This document shows, in pieces, positions 11,301 to 22,824 of a DNA stretch of 64,000 nucleotides; positions within the stretch are counted from its first letter, which is position 1; the number at the start of each line of letters is the position of its first letter. The position numbers were made by a program, and so were the translations under genes. The notes beneath the pieces were generated by a model. That model ran no database searches and was not told where the DNA came from. It was given only the letters and a program-made list of their open reading frames with translations. This stretch comes from Gambelia wislizenii. Lineage: Eukaryota; Chordata; Lepidosauria; Squamata; Crotaphytidae. The stretch lies in assembly GCA_030847615.1 (NCBI GenBank), contig JAUMIR010000005.1, positions 213,760,645 through 213,824,644 of the forward strand. The letters run 5' to 3'.

Positions 11301-14300
11301 GTCTTCTCTTCACCAAGCTGAACAAGCCCAGCTCCTTCAACCTCTCCTGATGTTTTGTTCTCCATACCTCTTGTCATCCTTGTTGTCCTTCTCTGAACCT
11401 GCTCCAACTTGTTTATATTCTTCTTATAATGAGGCACCCAGAACTGAACACAGTACTCCACATGAGGCCTGACCAGGGCAGAATATAGTGGACTGTTACT
11501 TCCCTCGACTTGGAAACTATGCTTCTATTAATGCAGACTGAAATGGATGGGCAATGCAGACATCTATGCTTAATTTTATTGATTAGGATTCTGAAAGAAG
11601 ATGCAGATATCTCACAAGATGCAGATATACTCTCTCCTATCACTTCCACAAATTTTTACACAAGAGCAGACTTCAAAAACACAGAGGAGTCTTACTCTAC
11701 TCTCTTTCAGTGGCTCAGACCCACACTTTTCCCCCAATTCCCTTTGAGAGGCATATTGATAAAGCTGAAGCTTTTTTTCTCTTTTTGTATGTAAAGAAAT
11801 ATACAGTCTTTCCCCCTTACTATATTTACTGTGAAGCTGAGGAATCAAGGTATTTTATTACTGTATTTACAGCAATATCAGGACACAGCCTGACAGCCCA
11901 GAAAAAAACCAAGGAAAATCTAGGGATAGGTGTCTCTCTCCAGTTCGGAAACCACACTCTTTTTGATAGAAGTTCTCCAAAAAGTATGACTGTAGCAGTG
12001 TTGATTTAAAAAAATAAAATAAAAACCTAACGTAACTTGAAGACTGGGTATGGAAAATGCAGTGAAACACTACTTCACTTATATGGTACGAAGGAGGAAA
12101 AGGGATTAAAAAAGAATACATTCTTAAAAACTTGCTTCTTCCCAAACATGGTCCTCAGTCTTCCAAAAATGGAAGTTATATGACTTAAATAGCAATGGTC
12201 ACCAAGAGTGGAAAGTGACAAATGAGACACAGTATGCTGCAACCTGCTGCTTGCTCGACTTCCACCAGAAACTCTTTGTTTTCTGAAAGGGTGGAGGTGC
12301 TGTTGCAGAAAAATTCAACATAGAAGGAGTAGGACTAGAGAAACAGTCCCTCTAAAGTTGGTATACTGGTTAAACAACTTCTGTTTCCCAACATAGGGGA
12401 CAGGAGACAATCCTGCAACAGCCTGCTTACTTCACAGTGGCTTAGGTTAATTGGCAGAGCCTCTTGGGGAATATAATTAACTTGCTCTGGATTTGAAAGC
12501 TTGCATTATAATTAGGGCAATGAGAGACTTGTTCAGAGCTGCAGTTTACCCTGCAATAGGTCTAAACAATACCAGGAGAAAACAACTGGAGTTCAGACAT
12601 CTTAAACAGCCCACTGAGCGATGTTTGTTTGGAGCCAGAATTCATATACAATTACTGAGTTCTAGTATTTGTCTTATGGTTGAGTGGATTTACTTCAAAT
12701 GGGATCTTTACAGGATCTTTACACAGTGTACACACACAAACAAAGAAGCAAGAAATGTGACAAGACATGGCAAGTGGAAAAATAATGAGAAAAGGCTATG
12801 ATGTATAAATGATTTATTAGGCAAATGAGGACAACTTGCTGAATTGTAGGTAGGTTCAATAGATCTGCTTCATTGGTCTTGCTGGATAACTTGGTGCAAT
12901 AAGTCCCTATCTCAGTTTTGCCTGTTGCTGTAGTTTTCAGGGATTTTAAAAGTTTTTAAAATATCCAAATGACATTTCTGTTGACCCAGACTATTTTTTG
13001 GCAATTTCCTGCACCAGCTGCAACATTTTATTTCTACTTTGCAAGTGGATTCTGCGACTGACCAGAACAAAAATAGCATCCTTTGCTTTGATCTTTGCTT
13101 TCACCCCCTCTTTTTCTAGAGTTACAATTCATCAGTAGATCAGTTACATTGCACTTTTGCACTAGAGCACTATAACTCTAAATTCCACCCCCCTTAAACA
13201 TCAGAAAAGAATTGCCCTTCAAACCATAGGGCTGTCTCAGCAAACTACATCCTTGGTTTTGTTTTTTAAAATAAACGTTTGAAGGAGTCTTAATGCAGAT
13301 TGAAGAAATTGCTCCAAGCAGCCTCTAAAAAGAATGGAACAAGTAGACGCAAGGGAGACAACAACTGGCAAAACCCAAGGAGCTATATTCCAAGATGTCA
13401 TATTTTTTTAGACCAGTCTAGAAGGGCCCTATAGCATGTTTCTGACACACATGGCATTAAATTAATGCATGTTATCACTTCATCCATCACCACACAACAC
13501 ATTCCATGTGTTTCACATGTATAGTTGATTTGAGCTGTGAATAACATATTGGACAACTGTGTTTTTCTAATCCAAATAAACATCTTTGCTCTTGAAACTG
13601 CATAGGGCAGTATATTGTAGAGTAAATTAGAACAGCAGCAGAAAATAGAGAAACTGTTCAACACTACATTTTGGGTTAGGATTATGACAGTAATGCAAGA
13701 ACAAAAGTGGTAGAAAATTATACAAGCATCCCTATTTTTATAGATGAAATGATGGAAAATGTACAGTATTGACATGCCTTGATCGCAGCTATGATGCAAA
13801 CTATTTCTTTTGTGATGCAGAAGTCATTTGAGACGTAAGAGAGATGAAGTACTGTACAAAAGGAAGTAAAGAAAACCTTCAACAGAATGAAGTTTCACAA
13901 ACAAACTGAAATCTCTCTTTTTTACATTGGCTATGATATGTTACAAAAATCTCTACAGGAGACAATTACATAGGAGTGAGTCAAGACTTCCAGCTTGAAT
14001 GATACTGTCTTGTCTCTTAGCAGCTCTGCTGAGGGTGAGGTGCTGACAGTGATGTTTGCTGGCTCAACCAGTATAAATTACCCCCCTAACAAGGGCAGCT
14101 CAGAGGATTATACTCAAGTGTCCGATTCCTATTCCTGGCATCTTGAGATATGAGGCAGTGCCACCAAAATGCAGGTGGAATGGAGGGAACCAGAAAAGCA
14201 GCATCATGCCCCACCACTTCTAAGCCTTAAAATGATTTATCCAGCTTTCTTAATCTTCTAATTTGAACATGTGGATAAAAAACAAGAAAACTTTCCAGTT

Positions 14301-17300
14301 GATGGGATCATTAAACTTCCTGTATTGATACTTCTACAAGTTTAAAAAGCACAAAAAACTTTGGTGGAGTTAATTTTTTTAAAAAAGTGTAGAACAGTGC
14401 AACTGAATTAAATTAGACTTCCAACCTTGAAAATTAGCAAGCTTATGATTAATTGGAACATTTAAAAAACACCCTGATTTAATTTTAAAAGACTGAAAGA
14501 ATTAAATAGTTGCAACTGTAGGGATAAAAAGCTTTACAGTATTTACTTTAAGGTAAGAGATAAGAGCAAGGTCACTGTCTGCTGTGTGGGGAGGAAGTAA
14601 TCTGGAACGGAACCCATGATGAACAGAGCTCTACCTTCCAGTTCACAGATCAGTGAATGAAGGCTATACTGCCAGTTGGTGGAGACAGCAACACTAGGTG
14701 CTTAATAGGACAAATTACAACAGAAACATGTTCTTTCTGGTTCTGGTTGCGTTTTGATAGCTGTCAGAATGTGTTCAAGGACTAGAGCAAAAAGAAGTGT
14801 TCAAAGCACAAGAAGACCCTCCTTGGATCAGTCAGCTAAGATGGCTGATTCTAATCAGATAATTCTGGAGAAGATTAAGCAGATGCAACTGGAGATGAAT
14901 CAGATGGGGGTAGATCTGAAGAGGGACTTGAGCAGTGGATTTGAAAAGGGCATCAAGGCAGAACTTAAAGGAATAAAACATCCGCTAGACTAGATGGCTA
15001 TAGAGATGAAACAGATGAATAAAAAATTAGAATTTTTGGAAGATAGAACACAAAAATTAGAAGAAGCTACTGAGAAATTGATGATGGATTGAGAACAAAA
15101 CCTAGATGCAATGGCTCTGCTGGAACTTAAAGAATGAGAAAGATGTCTTAGATTTAGAGGAACAGCAGAACAAAAAAAAAAATGAAGATATACATGAAAG
15201 AATGATTGATGCCTTAGTCAACCTTTTGGAGAGACAGAAAGGTGAAAAATGAAAAAAAAAGCATTCAAATTCATCATTTGATAAGCAGACATTTTGAAAT
15301 TAAAATTTCAATTGAAACCAGAACTGTTTCAGTGTATAATTACTGCTGTCAGACTACTCTATGTGCAGAAGTGGAAAGACATGACTATTCCATCACAAGA
15401 AGATTGGATGATGAAATTATATGATCTTGAAGAGATGGATAAATTGACTACCTTGGTTAGAAAAAGTCATAAAGTAGTTTTAATAAAGATTGGGAATTAA
15501 TTATTGTTTTTTCTGAGAGATTACTGGAGAAGCTTATCAGTAGTAGGATTTAAAGAATAGTAAAATAGAATATTATATAGAAGTTTATTAAGCTATTGAT
15601 ATAGAGGAAGTGGGATAAGTGGATATCTATAACCATTAGCTGGAAAGTTGGAAGTCACTTAGAACCATAGAATCATAAGAGCTGGAAGAGACCAAAAGGG
15701 CCATCTAGTCCAACCCCCTGCCATGCAGGAATATCCAATCAAAGCATTCCTGGCAGATGGCCATCCAGCCTCTGTTTAAAAATCTCCAAAGTAGACTCCT
15801 CTGCACTCTGAGGCAGTGCATTCCACTGCCAAGCAGCTCTTACTGTTAGGAAGTTCTTCCTAATGTTTAGGTGGAATCTCTTTATTCCATTGTTCCATGT
15901 TCTAGTCTCTGGAGCAGCAGAAAACAAGCTTGCTCCATCCTCAGTATGACATCCCTTGAAATATTTAAACATGGCTATCATGCTACCTCAACCTTCTCTT
16001 CTTCAGGCTAAATACACCCAGCTCCCTAAACCGCTCCTTATAGGGCATGGCTTGCAGACCTCCCACCATTTTGGTCACCCTCCTCTGGACACGCTCCATC
16101 CTGTCAATATCCTTCTTGAATTGTGGTGCCCAGAACTGGACACAGTATTTCAGGTGAGGTCCGACCAAAGCAGAATAGAGTGTCACTATTACTTCCCCTG
16201 ATCTAGACAACTATACTCCTGTTGAGCAACCTAGAATTGCATTTGCTTTTTTAGCTGCCACATCATACTGCTGACTCATGCTCAACTTATTTCCCTTTTT
16301 AGTTTAATTGCTGTGTTTGTATTTGTATTTTGTTGTTTTAGTTTTCCCCTATATGTTGTTGTATATTATAAAAAAAATGTGCTAATAAAGGTAGTAATAT
16401 ATAAATGGAAACAACTGCACAGTGGCAGTCTGCATACTGATAACTGAATCTGACAGATCTGATAATATTGGTGTCGGGTTTTTTTAAATGAAAAATGACA
16501 ATCCATTCTACCTTCCTACTGTTATTTAAGTTTTTATTCTTTCTTCCTAGAACACAAGGTATAAAGTGTCCCCACTTTATTTAATTCTGGCATTGACCAG
16601 AATTAATCCTTTTTAGCTTCCATAAAATGTCTACATCCATATGCCTCTATTGTTGAGACTACAAGCTTAAGAGTTGTCCTACATATATGCAAATACTATA
16701 TTATACTACTCATGAAGATTGTATTTTTGAATGCTCCTCTATGTATAGAATTCCCTAAGTGTAATACATTAGTACATAAAGGATGAACATCTCCTAATTA
16801 ACATGTAAAGGAATTTAAAGCAGCCATCTATGGCCTGCCCTATCAGTCTTTGCCTGCCACAAAGTAAAATCATTAGTTGGTAATATGAGCAATATGTACG
16901 CAAAGTTGTGTTATCTACATTCAGCCATTAGGAGATTTTGTGTGTCTGTGTCTGTGAGCCTGTTGTAATTTCAGTTCTTGCTTGACCTTACACTGAAACA
17001 TTTATCTGAACACTTTTCCCCTCCAAAAATGCAGCTATGTTAGTGCATTGAAGATTAGAAATAAATTGGTATTTCTATTTTAGGAACATTATTTGGATAA
17101 CTATATATTTTTACTCTTGAATATTTTGAATTTTATAATTTCTAGTTAAGTAAAATATTCATGAAGTTATGACATTGTTGTTTAAAGATATGCTAAGATA
17201 AGCTGATAAGCCTGCATTGAGAGATTTATATCTGGCACTTAGCTATGTCTCTGTAGCTACAACTCCTGGTTCTACCCCCACCCAACCATCTTTTAAATAA

Positions 17301-17781
17301 CATAGCCTTCCCCCCCCCTCCAACACAACTATTTCCATGTTGTTGGAGAGCTGGGGGGCCTGCAGGGAGGCAACCACTGATTTTCCTGTAGCTTGACATG
17401 CTGCATTTACAGGAACCTCCAGGAGTGAATGTGCAGGAAACATGAATCTGAATGTGAAGGAAATTTAAAAAAAATATATGGTTAAACGGTGGTTTATTTG
17501 GAAACTCAAAGAATGGTTTGATTGGATGTTTGCACTGGGCCATGGCTCTCTTTTCAAAGAAGCAATCATGTTTGTCTGTTGCAGCATAATAAAGAATGGT
17601 GGGGCAGGGGAAGAAAAAGAAATCTAGCAATACCTTTAAGACTAATTGTTTTATGTTCCCTCTTTATTTTGTCCTCTTACAGTTCCCTACTTTGCTCAAT
17701 GGTCACATCCCAATGCAAATTCCCAGCTTGGATGGGGCATCTTCTCCAGTTCTCCTTTCTCCAAATGCGCATAAATCCTGA
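5241..17781 (+). CDS. ELK3: ELK3, last two coding exons (5241-5363 joined to 17683-17781), partial
   Basis: This is the 3' end of an ETS-family ternary complex factor, a nuclear protein that binds SRF at serum response elements and is controlled by ERK phosphorylation. The two exons join in frame into 73 residues plus a stop. They contain the C-domain shared by ELK1, ELK3 and ELK4: several SP/TP sites ([17 protein letters not shown]), the [10 protein letters not shown] core, and a DEF-type ERK docking motif FQFP formed across the splice junction. The C-terminus [19 protein letters not shown] fits ELK3 better than ELK1 or ELK4. CDK17 lies next door in the opposite direction, as at human 12q23, which supports ELK3. 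The ETS domain and the large central exon are upstream of the window. Family membership is secure; the paralogue call rests on the C-terminus and synteny. Confidence 0.9.
5599..5814 (+). mobile_element. tRNA-derived squamate SINE (GGTTAAATGCCAGTACTGCAG type)
   Basis: The 5' part resembles a tRNA with A- and B-box-like motifs. Then follow GGTTGACTCATCCTTC, AAAATGAGTACACAGC, TTGGGGGC and the tail AAGCGGTATAGAAATATAAAT. This layout is common in lizard genomes. It lies 235 bp after the ELK3 donor. Confidence 0.75.
6358..6963. mobile_element. MITE with GTCTATA ends, subfamily 1, copy 1
   Basis: The left end GGGTCTTGTCTATA pairs with the right end TATAGACAACACC. The interior is homologous to 24232-24845: CCTAAACTCC near the left, an ACTTACCGGACCCTC segment, the motif AATCCAACATGGTGGC, a CCAATCAG box, and a poly-T before the right end. 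No coding capacity. Confidence 0.75.
8360..8608. repeat. Long imperfect inverted repeat, probable MITE
   Basis: Arms of about 75 bp face each other. GCAGCAGCCACT at the left matches AGTGGCTGCTACC at the right, with ACTGACATTTCCA facing TGGAAATGTCAGT. The spacer is about 85 bp. Its terminal sequence is not tied to a named family. Confidence 0.6.
9977..10166 (+). mobile_element. tRNA-derived SINE with intact target duplication
   Basis: The head GGAGCCATTGTAGCATAGTG, the B-box-like GGGTTTGAATTCCTG, the core CCCACTGGGTGACCTTGGGC, and the tail CATGATAAGTCAGAAATGAC ending in CAACAGCAGCAACAAC. It is flanked by AAATATGATTCATAT (9962-9976) and AAATACGATTCATAT (10167-10181), a 15-bp target duplication with one mismatch. 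Confidence 0.9.
10980..11530 (-). mobile_element. CR1 LINE 3' fragment
   Basis: Read on the minus strand, it ends with the CR1 signature CCAACTCTATGATTCT. On the plus strand it begins AGAATCATAGAGTTGGAAGG, followed by the degenerate reverse-transcriptase C-terminal region. The copy is 5'-truncated and old. Confidence 0.85.
11531..14726 (+). other. ELK3 intron, no identified element
   Basis: AT-rich intronic sequence. I see no exon, RNA gene or confidently classified repeat in it. Confidence 0.45.
14727..15657 (+). pseudogene. Degenerate, internally deleted L1 LINE
   Basis: From about 14754 there is an ORF1-like coiled-coil reading, with segments such as [13 protein letters not shown] and [20 protein letters not shown] broken by stops. 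An ORF1-like LRFRG segment follows. From 15300 the sequence jumps to the C-terminus of ORF2 ([18 protein letters not shown], then [11 protein letters not shown]). Most of ORF1 and nearly all of ORF2, including the reverse transcriptase, are missing. The probable 3' end resumes after the CR1 insertion (16300-16400), with GTGCTAATAAAG. Confidence 0.75.
15658..16300 (-). mobile_element. CR1 LINE 3' fragment inserted into the L1
   Basis: The minus-strand reading gives the CR1 reverse-transcriptase C-terminus: [20 protein letters not shown], then [31 protein letters not shown], and further on [20 protein letters not shown]. It ends at the hallmark CR1 3' terminus next to 15660. Frameshifts split the frame into two pieces. 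Confidence 0.88.
16400..17682 (+). other. ELK3 intron, nothing further recognised
   Basis: AT-rich intron leading to the last ELK3 acceptor. A short retroelement-tail-like stretch (ATCTAGCAATACCTTTAAGA, 17621-17640) lies just before it. Confidence 0.45.
17683..17781 (+). CDS. ELK3: ELK3 terminal coding exon
   Basis: The exon follows the acceptor CTCTTACAG and holds 32 codons plus TGA. It opens with FPTLLNGH, supplying the second half of the FQFP ERK-docking motif, and ends [11 protein letters not shown]. The reading frame continues exactly from the exon ending at 5363. Any ATG-initiated reading frame that begins upstream of this acceptor is intronic read-through. Confidence 0.92.
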   Translation, partial: FPTLLNGHIPMQIPSLDGASSPVLLSPNAHKS

Positions 17782-20070
17782 TATCTCAGCAAATGAAGGA
17801 CTCACTAACAAACTGGATATTACACAGCCATTCTGATGGGTTTCATTTTTCTGGTGATGCCAGGAGGACATGATGAAACCTTTTTTTTTTTACTATGGTT
17901 TGCACTTTTCATTACATGGATGATCTACTTGTATGATGTTTATTTAGCATTTTTAAACAGTGTTTTTTGTATAAGAATTCTGTTGTGCATTAAAATGAGT
18001 TATAGTTTTTTTTTTATATTCTTGCTCTCCCAAGTGTTGAACACTGTTTGTTACTGAAGTACCTTTCTTAATAGATTTCAAAACAATATCTAAAGGATGT
18101 GAAACTTTTTAATCCTGTATTTCTGCATATTATGCATCATGCTTGTGTAAACTGTAACCGGCTGTGCCTTCTTTTGCATAATGTTATATAAATGATTTAT
18201 ATTTTTTCCAGTATTAAGATGAAAGTTGAAAAGGAACCAATTAATGAACAACCCCCTATGCTAGTATTTCAGTATTCCCTTTGCAGTAGGCCATATGGTG
18301 CAGTGTATTAATGTAATTTTGAATTAAGTGCTTTCCAGTTATATAAAGATTCCTGATTCCTTGCTGCATTGAGAGGCCATAATGAATGTTTTGGCCAATA
18401 AGTGTGTTTAAGACTAGGACACTATTTAGATCTAGGTGCTTGAATTCTTCTCTGAGGTAAAAGGAAAATGGCTTTAAAATATTTATAATGTATTTTAAGG
18501 GCATTAGAGGATATTACCTTGCTCAGTACCATTCATTTTCATTTCATTTCTTCATCACGTTGTTATTAGAGATTTCAAACTGATCTTAATTTTCTTTATT
18601 GTACTTAAAGCATTGCACATTACAGGTGAAGTTTTTATGGGCTTCATGAATCAGGGTCGGGAGCACATGTGGCTCCAGTTTTGTAATGTCAAAAGTGTTT
18701 GTATTTTGTAAATCATAGCAAGCATTTAGAATTTTAAAAAGCTATAGTTTAGCAATACCATAGCTTGTGGTCTCCCCGCAAAATTAGAACTCTGAAGGCA
18801 GAGGGAATAGGCTTGCTACTTACTAGAATACCAGGACTTGATTTCCTACAAATGAAATGCAACACAAAAGTAGGATTAAATAAGTGTGGGTGGCATCATG
18901 ACGGATGTAATTTAGACAAAATCCTATGCCTATATATTTTATGAGCTTTTTATAACCAAATATGGAAAATATTGAGATTCTAATGTGTGTCATATTCCCA
19001 AAGTTATTTGGAGAATTGATGTGAACTGCAGTGCTGTTGTATGCACAACTTAATGTAATAATGAAATTTGGCTTGAAAAAAAGGACTGGTTCTGTTGATC
19101 TGGAAACATCTAGACACTCTCATCACTGTAGTGATGGCTGAAGTGATAAACTTTTGTTCTTTTGGGGTGTGAAATTGAAACCTCTCCCTGTGTGTGTTCT
19201 GTTTTGAATGAAACTATGAGACATTAGCTGATAGTTCTCACTGTACTTTCCTTGCTGAACTGGCAGGTCTGCTCTTTTTTCTGGAACAGTTGTCTTTTGA
19301 AGAAGGAGCTGCTGATTTGTCTCTACCCTATTTTTCACAGGATTGTAAATGCTTATAAAACTTCCTGCCAGCATATTGGCTACCCTCTTCCCTGCTTGCA
19401 GAATGCATTGTTTCAAAGTTATCAATTTCCGTACCTGGGCGGAGTGGGGGGTGGGGAAATTCACTACTTGAATATACTCTTTCTCCCTGAAACATAGAAT
19501 TCTATTGACAAGTTCTTGGGGCTCTTTGGACAGTATATATTTTTCTACACTGATCCAGATTGTTTCTCAGACTGCCACTTTCCTTCCCAATATGTTTGAA
19601 ATTGTAGTCCTACATCTATTTCCATATAGTGGTGTCATATTCTTCATCATATTCTTCAATTTATAATGGGGCCAAAATTGCTATTACAAACTTGGAAGAC
19701 ATAAAGTTGTGAAAACAGCCATCTAGTTAAACTAGAATATGGTTAAATTCATGAGGCTCATTGAGCTTCATAGAAGTATAAGAATAAGGACCAAACATAA
19801 ACTCCACTCTTTTCTGCCTCTGGTTATATAAATCATCATGGGAGCAATCCTGGGTGTGTGTGAAGGGAGGCAAGATCTCCTCATCCCCTCCCTTTGCCCC
19901 CGTTGCGATTCCCACCATGGGAGTAGGGAGGGAAGATTTACTCTTCCCCTCCCTCCCCTGTTCCCCCCCCCACTGTTGCCATCCGCGGATAACTGAATCA
20001 GCGGATGGTGAATCAGCATATGCAGGGGTGCTACTGTACAGAGTAGTTTGTAAATAAACTAATGGGTCAC
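17782..20070 (+). other. ELK3: ELK3 3' untranslated region (extent uncertain)
   Basis: AT-rich, U-rich sequence follows the ELK3 stop codon without splice signals or open frames of note. An ATTAAA variant signal lies at 17989-17994. The first canonical AATAAA on this strand is at 20053-20058, downstream of a degenerate MITE end. The true 3' end could be at either site or at another non-canonical hexamer; only transcript data would settle it. Confidence 0.4.
19840..20038. mobile_element. Degenerate Tigger-like MITE, right part
   Basis: A C/G-rich stretch is followed by ATCCGCGGATAACTGAATCA and ends GGTGCTACTGTA, the terminal style of the pogo-like MITEs elsewhere in the window. The left end is not recognisable. 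Confidence 0.45.
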
Positions 20071-20898
20071 AGAAGCTACTTACGCACATTAAAAATCTGT
20101 AAGGATAGAAAGCTAAACGCAGTGAATGAAACACTGTGTATTTTAAAACTCCTATGAAAAGATCAGTGATTGGTAGGATGGTTTCAGGAACAAATGTCAC
20201 AGATTATAAATGCAAGACTTCACTCTTCAGTTCAAAAATTTGTACATCAAATGCAGTCTGTGGACTTCAGTCAAGTTCCTTCCCATTCAGAAGGACCAAG
20301 ATAAATGAAGTCTTCTGGGCTTTTTGTTTATGTATTAACTAGAGCCCCATTCTCTTCCCACAAACCACCAAGGTGCAGTAAGATATGTTTATTTCTAAAT
20401 AGACATCTGTACATTAATACTGTCATCAGCATTATCACGTAAACGTTATAAAGGACGGGGAAAAAACAATAAGTACTGTATATACACAAAGCCATCCTAA
20501 CCCTCATTTTCTTTCCTTTAATACTATCCTGGTGAAGTCATACTGCTCAGCTTTCTGACTGCATTAATGTTTAGTTGCTCATAAATGCCACACCTTACCC
20601 TCCTATCTTCTAAACACCATTGTTATTATTATACCAAACTCAAGAGCTTGGAGAATTCACTTTTTGGTCTCCTACAATCTTCCTTTGGTCGAAAGCGTCA
20701 CTAGATGATGGGATTTTTTTTTATCAACTCAGTTGCTAGCATGACTCTTTTCTTTACAGTCTTATAGTAAAATGTTCAAAGATGACATAAGAACAAGCAT
20801 GGAGGTTCAGACTACCTAGTCTAGCATTCTGTTCATGCAGAAGCCTGGTAGCAGGTGAATCTGCATGCTTTGCAAAAAGATGCCCCAGTGGAAGAGAT

Positions 20899-21005
20899 TA
20901 CATATATGGCAAGTGGTATTATTAAGCAGAGTTCAGTTAGATTGTTACTTACAGATCAGAAATTCTTAAGGCGTTGGAATAACTGTAACACTTGGTAATA
21001 CACTG
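20899..21005. repeat. Direct repeat, copy 1 (partner 22159-22274)
   Basis: GATTACATATATGGCAAGTG, then GATTGTTACTTACAGATCAG and ACACTTGGTAATAC recur 1.26 kb downstream with a few substitutions and short indels. The copies lie on either side of an ACTCCCAG-type palindrome and a Tigger relic. Confidence 0.8.
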
Positions 21006-21167
21006 GTATTGTCTTTTCCCATATAACGTGACTGAGAATACCTCCCTCTTTAAATGTTTAAAGACACAGTGTTCCTAATATGCATTTGTTATGTGAAATG
21101 CCATAGTACACCAAAACAGCTTCATTTGTTGCTTAAAGATGTGAAGCTCTTGTTTCCTGGGTCTGGA

Positions 21168-21295
21168 GAGAAAGAGCTTGAAAATTACTTTTTGGACTAC
21201 AGCTCCCAGAACCCCAAGCCACTAAGATCAGTGGTTAGGTTAGCTGGGGGATGCTAGAAGTTGTCCAAAAACGAACTTTTCTAACCTCAGAGATA
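21168..21295. repeat. Short palindromic element of the ACTACAGCTCCCAG type
   Basis: TTTTTGGACTACAGCTCCCA at the left faces GGATGCTAGAAGTTGTCCAA at the right. The same pattern occurs at 35272, 55419 and 59262, indicating a small non-autonomous DNA transposon family. Confidence 0.6.
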
Positions 21296-21775
21296 GTGAA
21301 AGGAAACACAAGAAAGAGGCACAAAAAAATTCATGTATAAGAATATAGATGCAATGTAACATTCATTGTTGACACTGTTTTAAAATAAAAAAAATGGAGT
21401 TTCCTTTCTCTCTTGGAGTACTCAGCTTCACGCTGAAGCATGAAAAGGAAATAAAGCAATGAAGGTGAATTGTATGTAAATGGCTGATGCTCCACTGTCT
21501 CAAAGTGCAATTGTTTTCCTAATGGGAGATGTTGCAAAACAAGCATTGTTTACAAGAATTTCACCATAAAACCTTTTTATCTATCTGGGCACATGTTAAT
21601 ATATACAGTGGACACGAAAAGGTAAAACACATGAGCAAAATAGGAAAATGTGCTTACAGTTATAAGTTGCTTTTCTTAGATCTTTAAAGGCATACTTGTA
21701 GTTGACATGATGGACTGAGCAAGGTATTAATAGGCCAAAATATCCATTCAGCGATAGAGGTCACACACACAAACA

Positions 21776-21983
21776 CCCTGTATCTGCGAGGGATAAATTT
21801 CCAGACTTACTGTGGATACATGAAACCATGGATAATAGCGAACCCTACTGAAATGAATGACTTCTGGCAGAAACATACCATAGAATCACGCCAGATAACC
21901 TAGGAAATGCCTAGAGAGAATATCTTTCGGATATGAAGTAAAACTGTGGATACCGGTCCCGTGGATATGGGGGTGAACCTGTA
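21776..21983. mobile_element. Degenerate Tigger-like MITE
   Basis: Contains TATCTGCGAGGGATAAATTT near the left and TACCGGTCCCGTGGATATGG near the right, with ACTGTGGATAC motifs inside. It is strongly diverged relative to the copies at 46753 and 53093. Confidence 0.55.
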
Positions 21984-22084
21984 TTGCTTCTCCAGCACAT
22001 ATGTCCTCTAAATCTGAGAAGTTTTCTGATTATTTTAATTCACTCTTTGCATTTGTAAACATTGGACTTATCTTCAAGTTATTT

Positions 22085-22150
22085 ACTTAGCCTACCTCAC
22101 AAGGCTGTTGTGAGGATCAGTGATATTTGTACAATGCTTTAGAAAAAAAA
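22085..22150 (+). mobile_element. SINE tail fragment
   Basis: CCTACCTCACAAGGCTGTTG followed by TGAGGATCAGTGAT is the 3' part of a common squamate tRNA-SINE. The head is absent. Confidence 0.5.
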
Positions 22151-22158
22151 TTAAAAAG

Positions 22159-22274
22159 ATTACATATATGACAAGTGGTATTATTATGACAAAGTAGAGT
22201 TCAATTAGATTGTTACTTATAGATCAGAAATTCTTAACAAGGTATTGGAATAATTGTACCACTTGGTAATACCT
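22159..22274. repeat. Direct repeat, copy 2 (partner 20899-21005)
   Basis: The same ordered motifs as copy 1 (GATTACATATATGACAAGTG, then GATTGTTACTTATAGATCAG, then CCACTTGGTAATACC). Either a local duplication or two copies of an unclassified repeat. Confidence 0.8.
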
Positions 22275-22501
22275 TTAAAAAATCTTGTGTGTATAGTAAC
22301 AATGATCTTGTAGCACCCCTCCCTCCTTGCTGGTTGTCAGATTTTTTTTGTCATTAGAAATTCCAATCAGAATTGCATTCTGGAACTTTACACAAAAGAA
22401 GACTAGATATAAAGATGCTGGATCTAGATTTCTGGTGAGTGAAAGTCTCTCACAGGAAATTTCAACAGGGAGGTGGTTTTCATGTTATGGTCTCACTGGT
22501 A

Positions 22502-22824
22502 AGGTTGAGTATCCCTTATCCTGAAATCTGAAATGCTCTAAAATCCAACATTCCACATGGGTGGCTGATAGTGATACCTTTGCTTTCTGATGGGCCAATG
22601 TACACAAACTTTGTTTCATGCAGAAAATATATTAAAAATATTGTGTATAAAATTACCTTCAGGCTATGTGTATAAGGTGTATATGAAACAAATTAATTCC
22701 ATGTTTAGACTTGGTTCCCATCTCCAAGATATCTTATTATTTACATGCAAATGCATTCTTTTAAAAAATCTGAAATCCAAAGCACTTCTAGTCCCAAGCA
22801 CTTTGGATAAGGGATATTCAACCT
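22502..22824. mobile_element. Tigger/MARNA-like MITE, copy 1
   Basis: Inverted ends GGTTGAGTATCCCTTATCC and GGATAAGGGATATTCAACC. The interior includes ACATGGGTGGCTGATAGTGA, TTTCTGATGGGCCAATGTAC and AAATTACCTTCAGGCTATGT. These internal blocks closely resemble a MITE family I know from mammalian genomes. It lies between ELK3 and CDK17. Partner copy at 32443. Confidence 0.8.

Noticed and set aside
18256..18504. Antisense and short frames in the ELK3 3' UTR and the intergenic region
   Set aside because: They are short, low in coding character, without splice context or recognisable domains.
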